8,578 nt of DNA. Source: Thermodesulfobacteriales bacterium (GTDB lineage Bacteria; Desulfobacterota_D; UBA1144; Nemesobacterales; UBA2774). Numbering within the stretch: position 1 is the stretch's first letter; every line of letters begins with the position of its first letter. The notes under the pieces are model-generated. The model was not told where the DNA came from and did not search any database. It worked only from the letters and a program-made list of their open reading frames with translations. The stretch spans positions 1 through 8,578 of the forward strand of contig SPCL01000089.1 of the NCBI GenBank assembly GCA_004525335.1, written 5' to 3'. Made by a program: the position numbers and the translations under genes. Of this stretch, positions 6,038-8,578 are shown piece after piece.

Positions 6038-7513
6038 ATGGGCAAAGAAACAATACGGCTTGTAAGGGAAGAGGGTAAAAAAGTTTATCAGAACTTAGAG
6101 GAAGAATTCTATCTAAACCATGCGGGTTTAAAAAACAAGACCGACATCACAGGAATATTCAAACAATGCAGAGACCTCCTAGAACCGGAGATTTTTCAAT
6201 CACTAAAAGACGCCAAATCTAAAACTGAGGAAGACCAAAACGGCATAAAGCTAATGCTAAGCTTTCTTGCCCAAACAATACTCCTTAGTAAATCTCCACA
6301 AATAGAAGACGGCATACTCGATATTGAAGCATCATCTATATTCAGCACTGGAAAAACTAAAATACCTTTTAGAAAGTCCGGAACAGCGTTACTAAAAAAA
6401 TCAAAGAAACAGGACACAGAGGATATTGAGAGAAAAAGAGAGGCTGTATTATCCAAGCTTAATCAACTCTATTTAAGAAAATATGGGTATTTGCAAAAGG
6501 ACTCTCATGACCTTAGGTATTCAAGCTACTTAAATCTATATGAGATCACAGAAAATCATAACCCTATAGATTTGGCAGAAAAAGCAAAAGGGTTTATTAG
6601 AGATACGGAATATATATCACGAGATTTGCTTCGTTGGTTCCTATCTAAGCAAATGGATATCGAGCTTAAAGATGCAAGTGTCAATGATATGTCATACCTG
6701 CTAAATTCATTCGAATTGAAAGAATCCTTTCCAAAATTAAACCCCCACTCCTTGGCAAAAGCTATTTTAGAAGAATCTGCGATACCGCTGCCGGCCAAGA
6801 TAATGTTCGATACAGAAAAACGAAGTGGACATGTTAGTGGAAGCACATCTTATATTTCCAACCCTGGAGTTGAAATGCTAATATCGACAAACCTACAGGG
6901 CAGTATTTCAGATTACGAATCCTTTTTAGAATCTTTCGGGGAGAGCCTTTGTTATGGATTCACCAATCGAGATGACCATTTCGAATTTGCATATTTAAGA
7001 GAAAAATCGTTTGTGAAGATATTCTCCATATTATTAAAAAATCTCATATTTGAACCACCATGGCTTAAAAAGCACTTTAGATTAGAAGCTGAGAATGATT
7101 TTCTTAAACTCATGCATCTAAGAAGACTTATTCAACTCAGAATTCTTTGTGCAAAAGTAATTTTTGAGGTTGGGATATATCAGAGACAAGACGACAAATC
7201 CGAAATGTATAGAGAAATAATGGAGATTGCTACACACTGTAAGCCTAATAAACAAAATTACCTTTACGATATTCAACCACACCTTAGCTCTCTGGACTCT
7301 TTTAAAGCCTGCGCCGTAGAAACACAAATAAAAAAATATTTAGTTGATAAATACGATGAACAGTGGTGGAGAGAAGAAGGGGCAAACGATTTTTTAATTA
7401 AGATTTGGGAGACAGGGGGCAGGACTTCTGTAAGCAACCTATCAGAAAAACATGGGTTTGGAGATCTTGATATTTCAAACCTGCTTCAAAGTTTTGAAGA
7501 AGTATTAGGTTAA
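6038..7513 (+). CDS. M3-like (oligoendopeptidase F-type) peptidase homologue, zinc site lost
   Basis: A 491-aa, mostly helical, cytoplasmic-looking protein with no signal or membrane segment. From memory of an M3-like gluzincin family, the collinear landmarks are: NPIDLAEKAKGFIRDTEYIS (175-194), the FPKLNPHSLAKAILEE stretch before the active site, the DYESFLESFGESLCYGFTN helix (292-310), FEFAYLREKSFVKIFSIL (315-332), EPPWLKKHF (339-347), and a C-terminal YLVDKYDEQWWREEGANDFL segment (434-453). In active relatives the helix reads HExxH; here it is E298-S-F-G-E302. The family's downstream Glu ligand aligns with K327. All three zinc ligands therefore appear absent and hydrolysis is unlikely. The frame is intact and the length is full, which suggests a retained non-catalytic role rather than decay. 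The ribosome site is weak (CGAG, 6 nt before the ATG). Family assignment is from recall; loss of HExxH is read directly. Confidence 0.68.
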   Translation: MGKETIRLVREEGKKVYQNLEEEFYLNHAGLKNKTDITGIFKQCRDLLEPEIFQSLKDAKSKTEEDQNGIKLMLSFLAQTILLSKSPQIEDGILDIEASSIFSTGKTKIPFRKSGTALLKKSKKQDTEDIERKREAVLSKLNQLYLRKYGYLQKDSHDLRYSSYLNLYEITENHNPIDLAEKAKGFIRDTEYISRDLLRWFLSKQMDIELKDASVNDMSYLLNSFELKESFPKLNPHSLAKAILEESAIPLPAKIMFDTEKRSGHVSGSTSYISNPGVEMLISTNLQGSISDYESFLESFGESLCYGFTNRDDHFEFAYLREKSFVKIFSILLKNLIFEPPWLKKHFRLEAENDFLKLMHLRRLIQLRILCAKVIFEVGIYQRQDDKSEMYREIMEIATHCKPNKQNYLYDIQPHLSSLDSFKACAVETQIKKYLVDKYDEQWWREEGANDFLIKIWETGGRTSVSNLSEKHGFGDLDISNLLQSFEEVLG

Positions 7514-7564
7514 TAATTCAACATTATCAAAACTCCAAACCCAATCTATTCTACCAACTAAGTT

Positions 7565-8560
7565 CTAAGGATTTAATATTACTTTTCCAAACTGACTTCT
7601 ATCCTCAAGCATTTTCTGAGCCTCTGCAGCTTCAGACAAAGGCAATTTCTTATCAATCACCGGCTTAAGTCTATTAAGAGATACCATGTTGATTGCGTTT
7701 ATTAAATTTGTTCTTGGAGCGTTGAATACGGTGACTCCTAAAACAGACAAATCCCTCATTATAATAGGGCCGAAATTAAACGTTGTCTGTCCTCCGCCAA
7801 CTACGCCAACAAGGAGGATTCTCCCTTTTGTCTTTAACGATTTAAGGTTGTTTTCCCAGGCTGAGGCTCCAACCTGGTCAAAAATAAGGTCTACTCCCTT
7901 GCCGTCAGTTATCTTTTTAACCTCTTCTGCAAAATCAGAAGTATTATAATTTATCGTAGCTTCAGCCCCAATCTCTTTTACCTTCTCAAGCTTCTCATCA
8001 CTCCCCGCAGTTGCAATCACGTGTGCGCCTCTTTCCCTAGCCATTTGAACGGCTGCGCTTCCTGTACCGCTCTCCGCTGCGTGAACTAGGACCGTCTCGC
8101 CTTTTTGTAACCCTCCCCTGTCAAAAAGACCATAGCTCGCTGTTACATAACATACGGGCAGGGTGCAAGCATCATCATAAGAAACATCATCAGGTATGGG
8201 AACGACATTTGACGCCGGCACCCTCACATATTCTGCAAACCCACCGTGAAAATTAACTCCCATAACAGAAGGTCCCTTTGGTGTCTTAACAGTCGGATCG
8301 ATAACAACTCGTGTACCTGGGACAATATCTGTCACATTTTTTCCTACTTCTTCAACATCCCCGGCTGCATCTACACCTCCAATATGAGGTAGCTCTACAG
8401 GTCTCGGGGATTTCCCAGCTCGAAGCCTGAGATCCAAGTGGTTCAACGATGCGGCCCTAACGCGTACTAAAACTTCATCGTCACCTATTTCAGGTGTAGG
8501 CACATCTTCGAACATAAGAACATCAACTTCCCCAACTTCATGGTAACGAATAGCTTTCAT
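7565..8560 (-). CDS. Zinc-free MDR-family NAD(P)H oxidoreductase (quinone reductase-like)
   Basis: A 331-aa medium-chain dehydrogenase/reductase. The N-terminal GroES-like domain opens MKAIRYHEVGEVDVLMFEDV and contains SLNHLDLRLRAG (38-49) and the GGVDAAGDVEEVG turn (61-73). The Rossmann domain carries VLVHAAESGTGSAAVQMA (157-174) for cofactor binding, followed by ATAGSDEKLEKVKEIGAE. The C-terminus ends QFGKVILNP as in quinone oxidoreductases and zinc-binding ADH relatives. The loop that holds four structural-zinc cysteines in true ADHs (about 87-105) has none, and the catalytic-zinc Cys position is Asn40. I therefore expect NAD(P)H-dependent reduction of a quinone or enone rather than alcohol oxidation. 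The third residue of the usual GxGSGxG loop is Glu163 instead of Gly. AGGAG lies 7 nt before the start. The gene converges on the M3-like gene with a 51-bp gap. Confidence 0.9.
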   Translation of the reverse strand: MKAIRYHEVGEVDVLMFEDVPTPEIGDDEVLVRVRAASLNHLDLRLRAGKSPRPVELPHIGGVDAAGDVEEVGKNVTDIVPGTRVVIDPTVKTPKGPSVMGVNFHGGFAEYVRVPASNVVPIPDDVSYDDACTLPVCYVTASYGLFDRGGLQKGETVLVHAAESGTGSAAVQMARERGAHVIATAGSDEKLEKVKEIGAEATINYNTSDFAEEVKKITDGKGVDLIFDQVGASAWENNLKSLKTKGRILLVGVVGGGQTTFNFGPIIMRDLSVLGVTVFNAPRTNLINAINMVSLNRLKPVIDKKLPLSEAAEAQKMLEDRSQFGKVILNP

Positions 8561-8567
8561 TTCTAGG

Positions 8568-8572
8568 CTCCT
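8568..8572 (-). promoter_or_regulatory. Shine-Dalgarno site of the MDR gene
   Basis: On the minus strand AGGAG ends 7 nt before ATG 8560, confirming the start. The promoter, if separate, lies beyond the window edge. Confidence 0.8.
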
Positions 8573-8578
8573 ATATAA

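Noticed and set aside
2072..7513. A defence or mobile-island interpretation of the HEAT, MFS and M3-like genes.
   Set aside because: No nuclease, NTPase, toxin, integrase, transposase, tRNA or att-like repeat is visible. HEAT repeats alone do not indicate a defence system.

Overview
This is an AT-rich (by eye) bacterial chromosomal window with six protein genes, no RNA genes, no CRISPR array and no recognisable mobile element. A bacterial histidyl-tRNA synthetase, good Shine-Dalgarno sites and a cytoplasmic-membrane transporter fit a free-living bacterium. The HisS sequence, with its Cys-rich insertion, reminds me of Desulfobacterota/deltaproteobacterial or related candidate-phylum enzymes. 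That placement is a low-confidence inference.

Layout: (1) positions 1-1248 hold hisS, cut at its 5' end by the window edge. (2) Convergent with it, 66 bp away, is a 143-aa minus-strand coiled-coil protein with a C-terminal zinc ribbon. (3) A 325-bp divergent intergenic region holds a possible promoter and two ribosome-binding-site-preceded mini-ORFs. (4) Positions 2072-4540 encode an 822-aa membrane-anchored HEAT-repeat solenoid whose repeats keep an exact 33-residue register through 16 consecutive units. (5) A 181-bp spacer contains inverted repeats and a tandem duplication of the translation-initiation region. (6) Positions 4722-5987 encode a 12-helix MFS transporter of the oxalate/formate-antiporter or monocarboxylate type. 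(7) After 50 bp on the same strand, positions 6038-7513 encode a 491-aa protein that I read as a full-length M3-like (oligoendopeptidase F-type) peptidase homologue with its zinc site destroyed. (8) Positions 7565-8560, minus strand, encode a zinc-free medium-chain dehydrogenase/quinone reductase-like protein.

No clear joint pathway links the genes. The MFS gene and the M3-like gene could be co-transcribed. The HEAT gene precedes them on the same strand but is separated by potential RNA structure. HisS is housekeeping and the MDR enzyme is generic redox metabolism. The most unusual contents are the presumed pseudoprotease (HExxH replaced by ESFGE) and the indel-free HEAT lattice on a membrane anchor. 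I do not see a recognisable defence, secretion or mobile system.
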